Assembly (NCBI GenBank): GCA_947447375.1
Contig: CANFJB010000006.1
Coordinates: 105,457 to 169,456 of the forward strand
Source of the DNA: Bacteroidota bacterium
Lineage (GTDB): Bacteria > Bacteroidota > Bacteroidia > Flavobacteriales > Flavobacteriaceae
Reading direction: 5' to 3'
Length of the DNA: 64,000 nucleotides
Shown piece by piece: positions 56,520-63,983 of the stretch. The notes under the pieces are model-generated. The model had not been told where the DNA came from, made no database searches, and saw only the letters and a program-made list of their open reading frames with translations. Numbering within the stretch: position 1 is the stretch's first letter; each line of letters starts with the position of its first letter. A program made the translations under genes and the position numbers.

Positions 56520-57275
56520 TTAATTTTCAATATTATCCTTAAATGCGTTAAGGAAATTATCTTTTTGTCTAAACGAAACTGGTAATTTAACACCATTTTG
56601 AAGTTCAACTTCTAAAGAACCAGCTTTATTTAATCTTAGAATATAATTTAGATTTACCAAATAGGATTTATGAATTCTATGAAATAGATTAGTAGGGATT
56701 AATTGTTCGTGAATGCTTTTAAGTGTTTTAGCAAGGAGAATGTCTCTTCCATCAACACAAAAAATTCTGCAATAATTACTATTAGCTTCACAATATAAAA
56801 TGGAATTTACATTAATAAATTCATATCCAGTATCTGTTGAAAATGAAATTTTTTTTATTAAATCATTATTTGATTTGGCATCAATAGCTTTTATTTCTGA
56901 ACTATCTTGGATTATTTTTTTATTTTCAAATCTTCTTAACGCAACTGTGAGATCTTTCAAGTGTATGGGTTTAATCAAATAGTCTAATGCGTCTGCTTTT
57001 ATTGCTTTTATGGCATAGTTTGCGTGGGAAGTTGTAAATATTACCTCAAAGTTAATTGATTTTATTTCTTTTAATAAAGCAAAACCATTTTTGTTTGGCA
57101 TTTCAATATCTAGAAAAACAAGATCTGGTTTATGAGCTTTAATAGCTTTTTTTGCAGATGCTGAATCTTCGCAACTGGCAACAATAATATACTTATCAGA
57201 AAAATTTTTAGTCAGTAATTTTTCTAATGTTATTCTTGAGGTAGAGGAGTCGTCAACAATAATTATCTTAATCAT
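56520..57275 (-). CDS. LytTR-type response regulator
   Basis: 251 residues. Receiver: IIIVDDSSTSRITLEKLL (D8/D9), PDLVFLDIEMPNKNG (phosphorylated D56), TSHANYAIKAIKADALDYLIKP (T and K). A short linker leads to the LytTR DNA-binding domain (NVNSILYCEANSNYCRIFCVDGRDI, LFHRIHKSYLVNLNYILRLNKAG). No histidine kinase gene is adjacent, so its partner must be elsewhere. The upstream gap of 328 bases holds its promoter. Confidence 0.93.
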   Translation of the reverse strand: MIKIIIVDDSSTSRITLEKLLTKNFSDKYIIVASCEDSASAKKAIKAHKPDLVFLDIEMPNKNGFALLKEIKSINFEVIFTTSHANYAIKAIKADALDYLIKPIHLKDLTVALRRFENKKIIQDSSEIKAIDAKSNNDLIKKISFSTDTGYEFINVNSILYCEANSNYCRIFCVDGRDILLAKTLKSIHEQLIPTNLFHRIHKSYLVNLNYILRLNKAGSLEVELQNGVKLPVSFRQKDNFLNAFKDNIEN

Positions 57276-57572
57276 TTTACGAATTTATACTTTTTTTTAT
57301 ATAAATTATGTAAAACTTAGTTTACGTATGGGTTTGATTATTTAACGTTTTATATTGTTCAATTCAACCTCTATTTATTAAATAGATTTCTATTATTAAA
57401 GCCAATTGAAACGAAGAATTAAAATTTAACTAAAATAGCTTAAAACTTTAGTATAATATTAGGAATTAATGAAAGTTCTTCAAGTAAATTTGTTTTTATA
57501 AAAGGTTGAAGTTTATTGTTTATCAAATAAATAATAAATTGATTAATATTGTTAATTCAAATTTAAATATTG
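57276..57572. other. Gene-free AT-rich region upstream of the LytTR gene
   Basis: Almost 300 bases with no frame of useful length on either strand. It carries a plus-strand TAAATTTG (57485-57492) that matches the -7 consensus but has no gene after it before the terminator at 57573; a small RNA of about 100 bases ending there is conceivable but unsupported. A LytTR operator could lie here, but no direct-repeat pair was convincing. Confidence 0.4.
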
Positions 57573-57605
57573 AAAAAAGCTCCGTAAATAACGGAGCTTT
57601 TTTTT
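57573..57605. terminator. Terminator after the epimerase gene (bidirectional)
   Basis: AAAGCTCCGT (57576-57585) pairs with ACGGAGCTTT (57591-57600) around AAATA, with A and T runs outside. It ends the minus-strand epimerase transcript and would also stop plus-strand transcripts. Confidence 0.88.
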
Positions 57606-58509
57606 ATGATAAAATATTGATTAATGCCTTATCGATTGTTTTATATTTGAATTCAAAACCTTTTTCTTCTATTTTTTTAGCACATAAATTTCTGTTTTCA
57701 AATAGCAATTCGTGCATTTCTCCGAGCATCAACTTCATGACAAACTTAGGAATATTGGGCATGAAAAGAGGTTTTTTAAGGACTTTTGCAATTGTAAAAG
57801 TTAGTTCTTGATTGGTAACTGGATTTGGAGAAACAGCATTGTAAACACCTTCTAAATCATTTTTTATTGCAAAAAGATATAATGAGGCAATATCGTGAAT
57901 ATGAATCCACGATTGAATTTGTTTTCCAGATCCGAAAGCAGAACCCAAGCCAAGTTTTATTGTTTTCAACATTTCAACTAATGCGCCTCCTTTAGTAGAA
58001 ATTACAATTCCTGTTCGAAGTTTACACACTTTTAAACCCAGCGAAGCAAATTTATCGGTGCTTTCTTCCCATTTTACAACTACATTTCCTAGGAAACTAT
58101 CATTTACTTGAGTTGAATTTTCGTCATATATAATTGTATCGCTATTTGGATAAATTGATGTTCCAGACGCGGTTACAATTTGTTTTACTTGATTAGGATT
58201 GTTTTTTAATGCTTTAAATAATAATGCAGAGGACAGCAAACGACTTTCTATAATTTCTTGTTTGTAGGAATTAGTCCATCGCTTGGCAATATTTGCACCC
58301 GCTAAATTTATAATTGAAACCACACCCATTAAACAATTTTCATCGATAAGACCTTGCTCGGGACTCCAGTAAAAGCCATTATAATTTAATTCATTGACAA
58401 TCTTTTTTTTGGATGTAGTGAGATAATTCACACTAATCCCGTTTTGAAGAAGTAATGAAACTAATTCTGTTCCAATTAAACCCGTAGCTCCTGTTATTAA
58501 AACTTTCAT
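57604..58509 (-). CDS. TIGR01777-type NAD-dependent epimerase/dehydratase
   Basis: 301 residues, SDR fold. VLITGATGLIGTELVSLLL is the nucleotide loop. SIINLAGANIAKRWTNSYKQEIIESRL is the block that defines this subfamily (NLAGxxIxxxRW), and a C-terminal DUF1731-like end (KPLFMPNIPKFVMKLMLGEMHELL) follows. Often called cell division inhibitor SulA-like, but that name is misleading. Natural substrate unknown. A -7 box TAATTTTG lies at 58528-58535. Confidence 0.93.
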   Translation of the reverse strand: MKVLITGATGLIGTELVSLLLQNGISVNYLTTSKKKIVNELNYNGFYWSPEQGLIDENCLMGVVSIINLAGANIAKRWTNSYKQEIIESRLLSSALLFKALKNNPNQVKQIVTASGTSIYPNSDTIIYDENSTQVNDSFLGNVVVKWEESTDKFASLGLKVCKLRTGIVISTKGGALVEMLKTIKLGLGSAFGSGKQIQSWIHIHDIASLYLFAIKNDLEGVYNAVSPNPVTNQELTFTIAKVLKKPLFMPNIPKFVMKLMLGEMHELLFENRNLCAKKIEEKGFEFKYKTIDKALINILS

Positions 58510-58527
58510 TTTTTATTTTCTAATCTT

Positions 58528-58535
58528 CAAAATTA
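58528..58535 (-). promoter_or_regulatory. Candidate -7 box for the epimerase gene
   Basis: TAATTTTG on the minus strand fits TAnnTTTG, 19 bases before the ATG at 58509. One box only. Confidence 0.35.
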
Positions 58536-58595
58536 CGTTTAATTTAAAACTAAAATAAGGTATTTAAGTAGGATTTAACTATCGTTAAATGGAAA

Positions 58596-59054
58596 TTAGT
58601 TGCTTTTAATTTTGATACTCCATTCGAAATCCATTTCAGAAACTTGGGTACCGGTTTCATCAACACCAATTGATTTCATCCAAAATGTTTGTCCTTCGCC
58701 AGTAGCAATAGTATTAAGGATAGCCGTTTCAATTTTGTCACCATCAAGACAAGTGAATGTTATTCTGCCTGTTGCTTTTTTTGTAAAATTGGCTTTGTTA
58801 TTGGCGACCAACATTGAAATTTTTTTATTGCTTTTTTTGATTTGATACATTACTAATGCGCCTGTTGATAATTCAGCAGCCATTGCTTGCACAGCAAAAT
58901 ACATGGAGTTAAATGGATTTTGATTTATCCAACGGTGTTTTACGGTTACAATACATTTAGCAGCTTCCAATTGTTTTACGCGAACGCCACATATAAATGC
59001 AGAAGGTAATTTAAAAAAGAGAAAAGTATTTATTTTACTCGGAGTCAATTCCAT
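58596..59054 (-). CDS. DUF4442 family protein (hotdog fold)
   Basis: About 152 residues from the ATG at 59054; a GTG at 59072 is the alternative. The segment HRWINQNPFNSMYFAVQAMAAELSTG is the DUF4442 signature and aligns with the central helix of thioesterase-like hotdog folds. The second half has KKATGRITFTCLDGDKIE and a C-terminal strand SEMDFEWSIKIK. A thioesterase-type function is suggested but not proven. Confidence 0.85.
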   Translation of the reverse strand: MELTPSKINTFLFFKLPSAFICGVRVKQLEAAKCIVTVKHRWINQNPFNSMYFAVQAMAAELSTGALVMYQIKKSNKKISMLVANNKANFTKKATGRITFTCLDGDKIETAILNTIATGEGQTFWMKSIGVDETGTQVSEMDFEWSIKIKSN

Positions 59055-59180
59055 AATGATTTGAATTTCCACGAATATAGTGAATAATTTCTTTCATAAA
59101 AAATATATATCGTATCTAGTAAAAGTTAATAAAAAGTTAATTTTTAGTACTATGCAAAACAAGATACTATTTAAAAGATA

Positions 59181-59188
59181 TATATTTG
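59181..59188 (+). promoter_or_regulatory. Candidate -7 box for the PadR-PspC transcript
   Basis: TATATTTG, exact to TAnnTTTG. Transcription from here would start near 59195 and give a leader of about 180 bases that includes element B. No -33 TTG at the ideal spacing. Confidence 0.4.
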
Positions 59189-59232
59189 CATAAGAAATTA
59201 GTGGACAAGGATTGGAAGATTTAAAAATTAGA

Positions 59233-59256
59233 AGATTGAAAGATTGAAAGATTCAA
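59233..59256 (+). repeat. Three tandem 8-base repeats (AGATTGAA)
   Basis: AGATTGAA at 59233 and 59241, then AGATTCAA at 59249, just after related GGAAGATT and TAGAAGATT. It lies between the -7 box and element B in the PadR leader. It could be slippage-prone or a regulator site. Confidence 0.6.
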
Positions 59257-59285
59257 ATATAAATAGCTGTAATACTAAAAATACC

Positions 59286-59354
59286 TAGCCCCGATTGCAG
59301 AGAAAATCCCAGGCTTTTTTGCTTGGATTGATAAGGAAAGCGGGAAATAGCTTC
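59286..59354 (+). ncRNA. Structured intergenic RNA-like element, copy B (resembles the Flavo-1 motif)
   Basis: From TAGCCCCGAT to TAGCTTC, ending 23 bases before the PadR ATG. Outer pairing: AGC (59287-89) with GCT (59349-51) and CCCG (59290-93) with CGGG (59341-44). Middle: AATCC (59305-09) with GGATT (59325-29). Inner: AGGC with GCTT (one G-U). Compared with copy A, CCTG/CAGG becomes CCCG/CGGG, a compensating change, and the inner hairpin differs in sequence but keeps pairing. The probable promoter at 59181 places it in the 5' leader of the PadR-PspC mRNA. Confidence 0.65.
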
Positions 59355-59377
59355 AAAAAAAATAAAATGAGAAAAAT

Positions 59378-59716
59378 ATGAATATTGAAAACACAAAAGC
59401 ACAAATGCGAAAAGGCGTTCTCGAATTTTGCATCTTATCGGTATTGAAAGAGAAAGATGCTTACACTTCTGAGATTTTAGATACCTTGAAAACCGCAAAA
59501 TTATTGGTTGTTGAAGGGACGGTTTATCCGTTATTGACGCGTTTAAAAAACGACGGATTGTTGAACTACCGCTGGGAAGAATCGGTGTCTGGGCCACCAA
59601 GGAAATACTATGGATTGACCGAAGAAGGTCGTGAATTTTTAACAGAATTAAATAGCACCTGGACTGAATTATCAGACGCTGTGAACTTAATAACAACCAA
59701 AAAAAAAATAAGATGA
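59378..59716 (+). CDS. PadR-family transcriptional regulator
   Basis: 112 residues, the short PadR form. NTKAQMRKGVLEFCILSVLKEKDAYTSEIL, VVEGTVYPLLTRLKNDGLL and GPPRKYYGLTEEGREFL are the winged-helix signatures. Its stop overlaps the PspC gene start by 4 bases, so it probably controls that operon, including itself, in response to an envelope signal or drug-like ligand. Confidence 0.95.
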   Translation: MNIENTKAQMRKGVLEFCILSVLKEKDAYTSEILDTLKTAKLLVVEGTVYPLLTRLKNDGLLNYRWEESVSGPPRKYYGLTEEGREFLTELNSTWTELSDAVNLITTKKKIR

Positions 59717-61395
59717 ATAAGACAGTAAATATAAATTTAGGAGGATTAGTTTTTCATATTGATGAAGATGCTTATCAAAAATTGACAAATTATTTTGAAG
59801 CTATAAAACGCTCTTTATCAAATACTTCTGGTCAGGATGAAATTATTAAAGACATTGAAATTAGAATTGGTGAGATCATTTCTGAGAAACAAACAAGTGA
59901 CAAGCAAGTGATTATTCTTCGAGAAGTTGAGGAAATTATTTCCATTATGGGACAACCCGAAGATTACAGAATTGAGGGTGACGAACCGACAAATGCTGAG
60001 CCCATTTATACGAATACTAAAATTACAAAAAAGCTTTATCGTGATGAAGAAAATGCTGCAATTGGTGGAGTTTTAGCTGGTTTAGGTCATTATTTTGGTG
60101 TTGATAAAGCCATTTTAAGAGTAATTTTATTAATAATGGTATTTGCATGGGGAACTGGATTTGTGGCTTATATAATATTGTGGATTGCAATGCCAGCAGC
60201 AAAAACAACCTCGGAAAAATTGGAAATGCGTGGAGAACCTGTAACTATTTCGAATATTGAAAAGAAAGTTAGGGAAGAAATTGAAACCTTATCTGGAAAA
60301 ATAAAATCAACTGATTTTGAAGGAGTTAAAAAAGGATTGAAATCAAATGGAAATAAACTAAAAGATTCATTTGGTGAGATTTTAGGCTCCTTAATCAACA
60401 TATTTGCAAAAGTGGTTGGGGCATTAATGATATTAACAAGTATCGCTATATTGGTTGTTTTTTTAATTGGAGTTTTAGCTTTTGGCACAACCAATTTTGA
60501 AAGTTTTCCTTTTCATTCATTTATTGAATTAGGTAATTTCACTGATTATCCAATTTGGTTTTTCGGAATGTTGTTTTACTTGGCGGTGAGTATTCCGAGT
60601 GTTTTTGTATTATTATTGGGAATAAAAATTGTTTCTCCAACTAGTAAATCGATAGGATCAATTGCAAAATATGTTTTATTGGCAATTTGGATTATTGCTA
60701 TAGGAATATTAATATCGATTGGTGTAAAACAAGCCTCTGAATATGCTTATGACGGAAGAGTTTATGAGAAACAAACTATAAATATAAATCCAAAAGATAC
60801 TTTGTATATTAAATTTAAGAACAACGATTATTATTCAAAAGATATAAACGATTACAAGGAGTTTAATGTTACTAAAGATTCACTAAATCAAGATTTGGTT
60901 TATTCAAATAGTATTTCTTTCCAAATTGAGAAAACGGATGAGATTTTACCTTATATCAAAATAAATAAAGAAGCGAAAGGTTTTTCATTTGAAAATGCTA
61001 ATACAAGAGCTGGAAAAATTAAATACGGTTTCAAAATCATAGGAAACCAATTGGTTTTAGACAATTATTTAATTACCGAATTAAAGGATAAATACAGAGA
61101 TCAAAAAGTAGAAATTAAATTATACTTGCCAAAAGGAACGTTATTTAAGGTTAATTCGAGCGTTAAGAATTTTGATTATTCAGATAATTCATTTTTCAAT
61201 TTACATACAAGTTCTGATGAATACATTTATAGCGTAAATGATTCACAAGTTAAATGCTTGAATTGTCCAATTGACGAAAACGAGTATGAAGATGTTGAAA
61301 ATGATACAACTCACCGAGTTGAAACCACCACAGTATCTGTAAAAGTAGGAGGAAAAGAAGTAATAGAAACAGTTACAAAAAAACCAATTAATTAA
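59713..61395 (+). CDS. PspC-domain membrane protein
   Basis: 560 residues. The N-terminus (NKTVNINLGGLVFHIDEDAYQKL, DIEIRIGEIISEK) is a cytoplasmic domain seen in Bacteroidetes PspC proteins. The PspC domain is at about 106-160 (KLYRDEENAAIGGVLAGLGHYFGVDKAILRVILL). Further spans lie at about 232-262, 285-310 and 325-345. The C-terminal 200 residues are an extracytoplasmic beta-rich domain like those of DUF4097/GIN proteins. PspC proteins protect the inner membrane under stress. It pairs with PadR upstream and a GIN protein downstream. Confidence 0.9.
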   Translation: MNKTVNINLGGLVFHIDEDAYQKLTNYFEAIKRSLSNTSGQDEIIKDIEIRIGEIISEKQTSDKQVIILREVEEIISIMGQPEDYRIEGDEPTNAEPIYTNTKITKKLYRDEENAAIGGVLAGLGHYFGVDKAILRVILLIMVFAWGTGFVAYIILWIAMPAAKTTSEKLEMRGEPVTISNIEKKVREEIETLSGKIKSTDFEGVKKGLKSNGNKLKDSFGEILGSLINIFAKVVGALMILTSIAILVVFLIGVLAFGTTNFESFPFHSFIELGNFTDYPIWFFGMLFYLAVSIPSVFVLLLGIKIVSPTSKSIGSIAKYVLLAIWIIAIGILISIGVKQASEYAYDGRVYEKQTININPKDTLYIKFKNNDYYSKDINDYKEFNVTKDSLNQDLVYSNSISFQIEKTDEILPYIKINKEAKGFSFENANTRAGKIKYGFKIIGNQLVLDNYLITELKDKYRDQKVEIKLYLPKGTLFKVNSSVKNFDYSDNSFFNLHTSSDEYIYSVNDSQVKCLNCPIDENEYEDVENDTTHRVETTTVSVKVGGKEVIETVTKKPIN

Positions 61396-61431
61396 AATAT
61401 AACAGATTAATTATTACAAAAGATTCTTATA

Positions 61432-61468
61432 AAAAAGCAATCAAATACAATTTGGATGCTTTTTTTTT
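61432..61468 (+). terminator. Terminator after the PspC gene
   Basis: AAAGCAATCAAA and TTTGGATGCTTT pair with one mismatch and one G-T around TACAA, followed by a T-run. It separates the PadR-PspC unit from the GIN gene. Confidence 0.75.
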
Positions 61469-61469
61469 C

Positions 61470-61477
61470 TATTTTTG
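61470..61477 (+). promoter_or_regulatory. Candidate -7 box for the GIN-domain gene
   Basis: TATTTTTG fits TAnnTTTG, 23 bases before the ATG at 61501. A TTG lies 15 bases upstream, a little close. Confidence 0.4.
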
Positions 61478-61500
61478 ATAAAAATTACTATCAGAGAAAA

Positions 61501-62337
61501 ATGAAAAAATTAGCATTATTATTTTTAGCGGTTCTTATTACGGGATTTTCTTACGGACAAAAGAGAGAGAAGATTAAAGGATCAAAAAATGTTACAATTG
61601 AGAAAAAAGAAATCGGAAATTTTGAAAATCTAGAAATTGAAGATAATTTAGATATATTACTTATTAAAAGCGATAAATGTTCACTTGAAATTGAAGCTGA
61701 CGATAATTTACATAGTGAAATAAATATCAATTCTAATGGGAATACCTTGCGACTAACTACTTCTAAAGATATTAGCGGATTTAAGAAATTTCTTGTAAAA
61801 GTATTTTACAATAATGATTTTAAACTATTACTTGCAAAACATGAGAGTATAATTACTGCAACTACTGATATTGAATTGGATAATTTTACTATTAAGAGTT
61901 TTGATTATTCAAAAATATTCGTGAATGCTAAGGTAAAAACTTTCACTATTATGCAGAATGACAAATCTAAATCGGAATTGAATTTGAAAAACGAGTCAAC
62001 TACTATTGAATTAAGTAAAAACGCTCAATTAAAAGCGCTTATTGCTTCAAATCAACTAAAAGTAGATTTATATCAAAAAGCAACAGCAGTAGTAGAAGGA
62101 GATGTTAATGAATTAAAATTAAGAGTGGATAATAGTTCTGAATTTACGGGTATGAATTTAATTTCTAAAACTGCAGAACTTATTGCTGAAGCAAATACTA
62201 CTACTAAACTGAATGTTGTTACAAGTGCTTCGATAGAAGCTTCAGGAAAGTCTGAAATTCAGTTTTATGGAGATGCTAAAATTGAGCTTAAAAAGTTTAC
62301 AGAGAATACAGTTATAATGAAAAAGACATTAAAATAA
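61501..62337 (+). CDS. GIN-domain (DUF2807) secreted protein
   Basis: About 278 residues from the ATG at 61501; the longer frame from 61456 lies in the terminator. Signal peptide MKKLALLFLAVLITGFSYGQ. The body is a right-handed beta-helix-like repeat of short strands (GNFENLEIEDNLDILLIKSDKCSLEIEADD, ELKLRVDNSSEFTGMNLIS) typical of the putative auto-transporter adhesin head GIN domain. It probably sits in the periplasm or on the surface and acts with the PspC protein. Exact function unknown. Confidence 0.85.
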   Translation: MKKLALLFLAVLITGFSYGQKREKIKGSKNVTIEKKEIGNFENLEIEDNLDILLIKSDKCSLEIEADDNLHSEININSNGNTLRLTTSKDISGFKKFLVKVFYNNDFKLLLAKHESIITATTDIELDNFTIKSFDYSKIFVNAKVKTFTIMQNDKSKSELNLKNESTTIELSKNAQLKALIASNQLKVDLYQKATAVVEGDVNELKLRVDNSSEFTGMNLISKTAELIAEANTTTKLNVVTSASIEASGKSEIQFYGDAKIELKKFTENTVIMKKTLK

Positions 62338-62356
62338 GCAACGATAATAACCCAAA

Positions 62357-62391
62357 TAAAAAAAATCCAAACGTGAGTTTGGATTTTTTTT
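62357..62391. terminator. Bidirectional terminator between GIN gene and trxB
   Basis: AAAATCCAAAC (62362-62372) pairs with GTTTGGATTTT (62377-62387) around GTGA, with A and T runs on both sides. Confidence 0.88.
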
Positions 62392-62410
62392 ATTACCTAA
62401 ATTTAAAAAA

Positions 62411-63358
62411 TTATTCTTTAGCGGCAATATATCTTTCAGCATCTAAAGCAGCCATACAACCAGTTCCAGCAGCAGTAATCGCTTGTCGGTATACATGATC
62501 TGCAGCATCTCCAGCGACAAACACACCAGCAATATTAGTTTTAGAAGTACCAGGAGTATTTAGTATATATCCTGTTTCGTCTAAATTTAAAAAGTCTTTG
62601 AATATATCCGTATTGGGTTTGTGACCAATTGCAACGAAGAAACCAGTCGCAGGAATATCAAATATTTCTCCAGTTGTTTTATTTTTTGCTTTAACTGCTG
62701 AAACAACCTGACCATCACCTAAAACTTCTACAGTATCATGATTCATTAATATCGTAATATTATCTGTTTTTCGTACTCTTTCTTCCATAATTTTAGAAGC
62801 TCTGAAAGACTCACTTCTAACTAACATGGTAACTTTAGTACATAATTTTGATAAATAATGAGCCTCTTCACATGCTGAATCTCCTGCTCCAACAATTACA
62901 ACTTCTTGATTTCTATAGAAAAAACCATCACACACTGCGCAAGCAGAAACACCTCCACCAGTTTGTAAATAATGTTGTTCAGATGGTAATCCTAAATATT
63001 TTGCGGTAGCTCCAGTAGAAATAATAACAGTTTCGCAGTGTAATTCCTTCGTGTCATTAATCCAAACTTTATGAATTCCACCAGAAAAATCAACTTTTGT
63101 AGCCCATCCATCTCGAACATCTGTTCCAAATCTTTGAGCTTGTTGTTGTAATTGAACCATCATTTCAGGTCCTGTTACTCCATCAACATAACCAGGAAAA
63201 TTTTCAACTTCATTAGTAGTTGTTAATTGACCTCCAGGCTGAGTTCCTTGATATAAAACAGGGTTCATATTAGCTCTAGCAGCATAAATAGCGGCTGTAT
63301 AACCAGCAGGTCCTGAACCAATAATTAGACATTTAATGTTTTCAACAGTATTCGACAT
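62411..63358 (-). CDS. trxB: Thioredoxin reductase
   Basis: 315 residues from the ATG at 63358 (MSNTVENIKCLIIG); the frame extends 63 bases upstream but that part lies in the promoter. FAD loop GSGPAGYTAAIYAARAN, redox-active CAVC (140-143), NADPH loop VGAGDSACEEAHYL, and C-terminal FVAGDAADHVYRQAITAAGTGCMAALDAERY. It passes electrons from NADPH to thioredoxin. Its promoter lies at 63388-63421. Confidence 0.97.
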   Translation of the reverse strand: MSNTVENIKCLIIGSGPAGYTAAIYAARANMNPVLYQGTQPGGQLTTTNEVENFPGYVDGVTGPEMMVQLQQQAQRFGTDVRDGWATKVDFSGGIHKVWINDTKELHCETVIISTGATAKYLGLPSEQHYLQTGGGVSACAVCDGFFYRNQEVVIVGAGDSACEEAHYLSKLCTKVTMLVRSESFRASKIMEERVRKTDNITILMNHDTVEVLGDGQVVSAVKAKNKTTGEIFDIPATGFFVAIGHKPNTDIFKDFLNLDETGYILNTPGTSKTNIAGVFVAGDAADHVYRQAITAAGTGCMAALDAERYIAAKE

Positions 63359-63387
63359 CTTTATTTTAATTATTTTAATAAGAGATA

Positions 63388-63421
63388 CAAAGGTAAGTTT
63401 AATTTGAAATATTTTACACAA
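63388..63421 (-). promoter_or_regulatory. trxB promoter
   Basis: On the minus strand TTG (63421-63419), 23-base spacer, TACCTTTG (63395-63388). Both boxes fit the Bacteroidetes consensus, with the spacer at the long limit. The leader is about 20 bases. Confidence 0.5.
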
Positions 63422-63475
63422 AAAGTAGATACTAATTTTAATCGATAATAATTAAATTCATAATAAATAATTCTG

Positions 63476-63505
63476 TTGTTTAAATAAAAAATAGTTCTAT
63501 ATTTG
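63476..63505 (+). promoter_or_regulatory. Promoter of the tRNA-Pro locus
   Basis: TTG (63476-63478), a 19-base spacer and TATATTTG (63498-63505): an ideal Bacteroidetes promoter. It lies just before the truncated tRNA, about 100 bases before the intact tRNA-Pro, which must use it because no other box is seen between them. Confidence 0.7.
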
Positions 63506-63515
63506 CACTCGCAAT

Positions 63516-63573
63516 TGAGGTGTAGCGTAGCTCGGTAATCGTGTCACGCAAGACGTGAAGGACTTAACTTCAC
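63516..63573 (+). pseudogene. Truncated tRNA-Pro 5' half with hairpin tail
   Basis: 63516-63541 repeats the first 26 bases of the intact tRNA-Pro (63604-) with three differences, up to ATCG in the D arm. The rest is not tRNA: TCACG (63544-48) can pair with CGTGA (63554-58), and GTGAAG (63555-60) with CTTCAC (63568-73). No T arm or 3' acceptor strand follows. The 17 bases from 63538 match 63984-64000 after the GIY-YIG gene at 14 of 17 positions. It looks like a scar of an insertion into the tRNA gene. Confidence 0.65.
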
Positions 63574-63603
63574 AATTGTTATAAAATATTGAGATTATCT
63601 TTA

Positions 63604-63681
63604 CGGGGTGTAGCGTAGCTCGGTTATCGCGCCTGCTTTGGGAGCAGGAGGCCGCAGGTTCGAATCCTGCCACCCCGACCA
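63604..63681 (+). tRNA. tRNA-Pro (anticodon TGG)
   Basis: Acceptor CGGGGTG (63604-10) pairs with CACCCCG (63671-77). The anticodon stem CCTGC/GCAGG encloses TTTGGGA, giving anticodon TGG. The T arm is GCAGG-TTCGAAT-CCTGC. The discriminator A and an encoded CCA (63679-81) end the gene. It is followed at once by a terminator. Confidence 0.96.
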
Positions 63682-63714
63682 AAAAGCTGAACATAATTGT
63701 TCAGCTTTTTTTTA
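63682..63714 (+). terminator. Terminator after tRNA-Pro
   Basis: AAAAGCTGAACA (63682-63693) pairs with TGTTCAGCTTTT (63698-63709) around TAAT, then a T-run. Confidence 0.92.
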
Positions 63715-63738
63715 TTTATTCTAAACCAAAAAAAATCT

Positions 63739-63981
63739 ATGTATATTGTTTATATTATCTATAGTCTAACTACCTCAAAATATTACACAGGTCAAACTAT
63801 TAATCTTGAGGATCGAATTAGAAGGCATAATTCTGGTTTGAGTAAGTCAACTAAATCCGGAATTAAATGGGAATTAAAATACAAAATCGAATTAATTTCA
63901 AGATCTGAAGCTATGTTGCTAGAAATATTTATCAAAAAAAGAGGAGCTAAAAGATATTTAGAAGATTTGAATTCATATTGA
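63739..63981 (+). CDS. Small GIY-YIG nuclease
   Basis: 80 residues from the ATG at 63739 (the frame from 63697 begins in the terminator). VYIIYS followed by YYTGQT corresponds to the GIY and YIG halves; R26 in DRIRRHNSG and E62 in EAMLLEIFIKKR are the likely catalytic pair. It is a stand-alone UvrC-type GIY-YIG domain (YhbQ/URI-like) with no DNA-binding extension. Such genes are frequent next to tRNA and rRNA genes in Flavobacteria. Role unknown; homing or repair are both possible. Confidence 0.9.
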   Translation: MYIVYIIYSLTTSKYYTGQTINLEDRIRRHNSGLSKSTKSGIKWELKYKIELISRSEAMLLEIFIKKRGAKRYLEDLNSY

Positions 63982-63983
63982 TC

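Larger units (their letters stand above)
59055..59285. other. Upstream region of the PadR gene
   Basis: The gap to the PadR start is 323 bases. It contains the -7 box at 59181-59188, an octamer repeat at 59233-59256 and structured element B at 59286-59354. No coding frame was seen. The DUF4442 promoter must also lie here, on the minus strand; the nearest match (TATATTCG) is imperfect. Confidence 0.5.

Noticed and set aside
57485..57600. Possible small RNA from TAAATTTG (57485) to the terminator at 57600
   Set aside because: Only a -7 box and a shared terminator support it; the terminator is explained by the epimerase gene.
61456..61500. Upstream extension of the GIN protein (MLFFSIFDKNYYQRK)
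   Set aside because: It lies within the preceding terminator and ahead of a clean signal peptide that starts at 61501.
63544..63558. Reading TCACGCAAGACGTGA as a tRNA anticodon arm
   Set aside because: The loop would have 5 bases, or 7 with no T33, and no T arm or acceptor end follows, so it cannot be a working tRNA.
63497..63694. Minus-strand open frame across the tRNA locus (contains GVAGFEPAASCSQSRRDNRATLHP)
   Set aside because: It is the reverse translation of tRNA-Pro, a well-known false gene in annotations.
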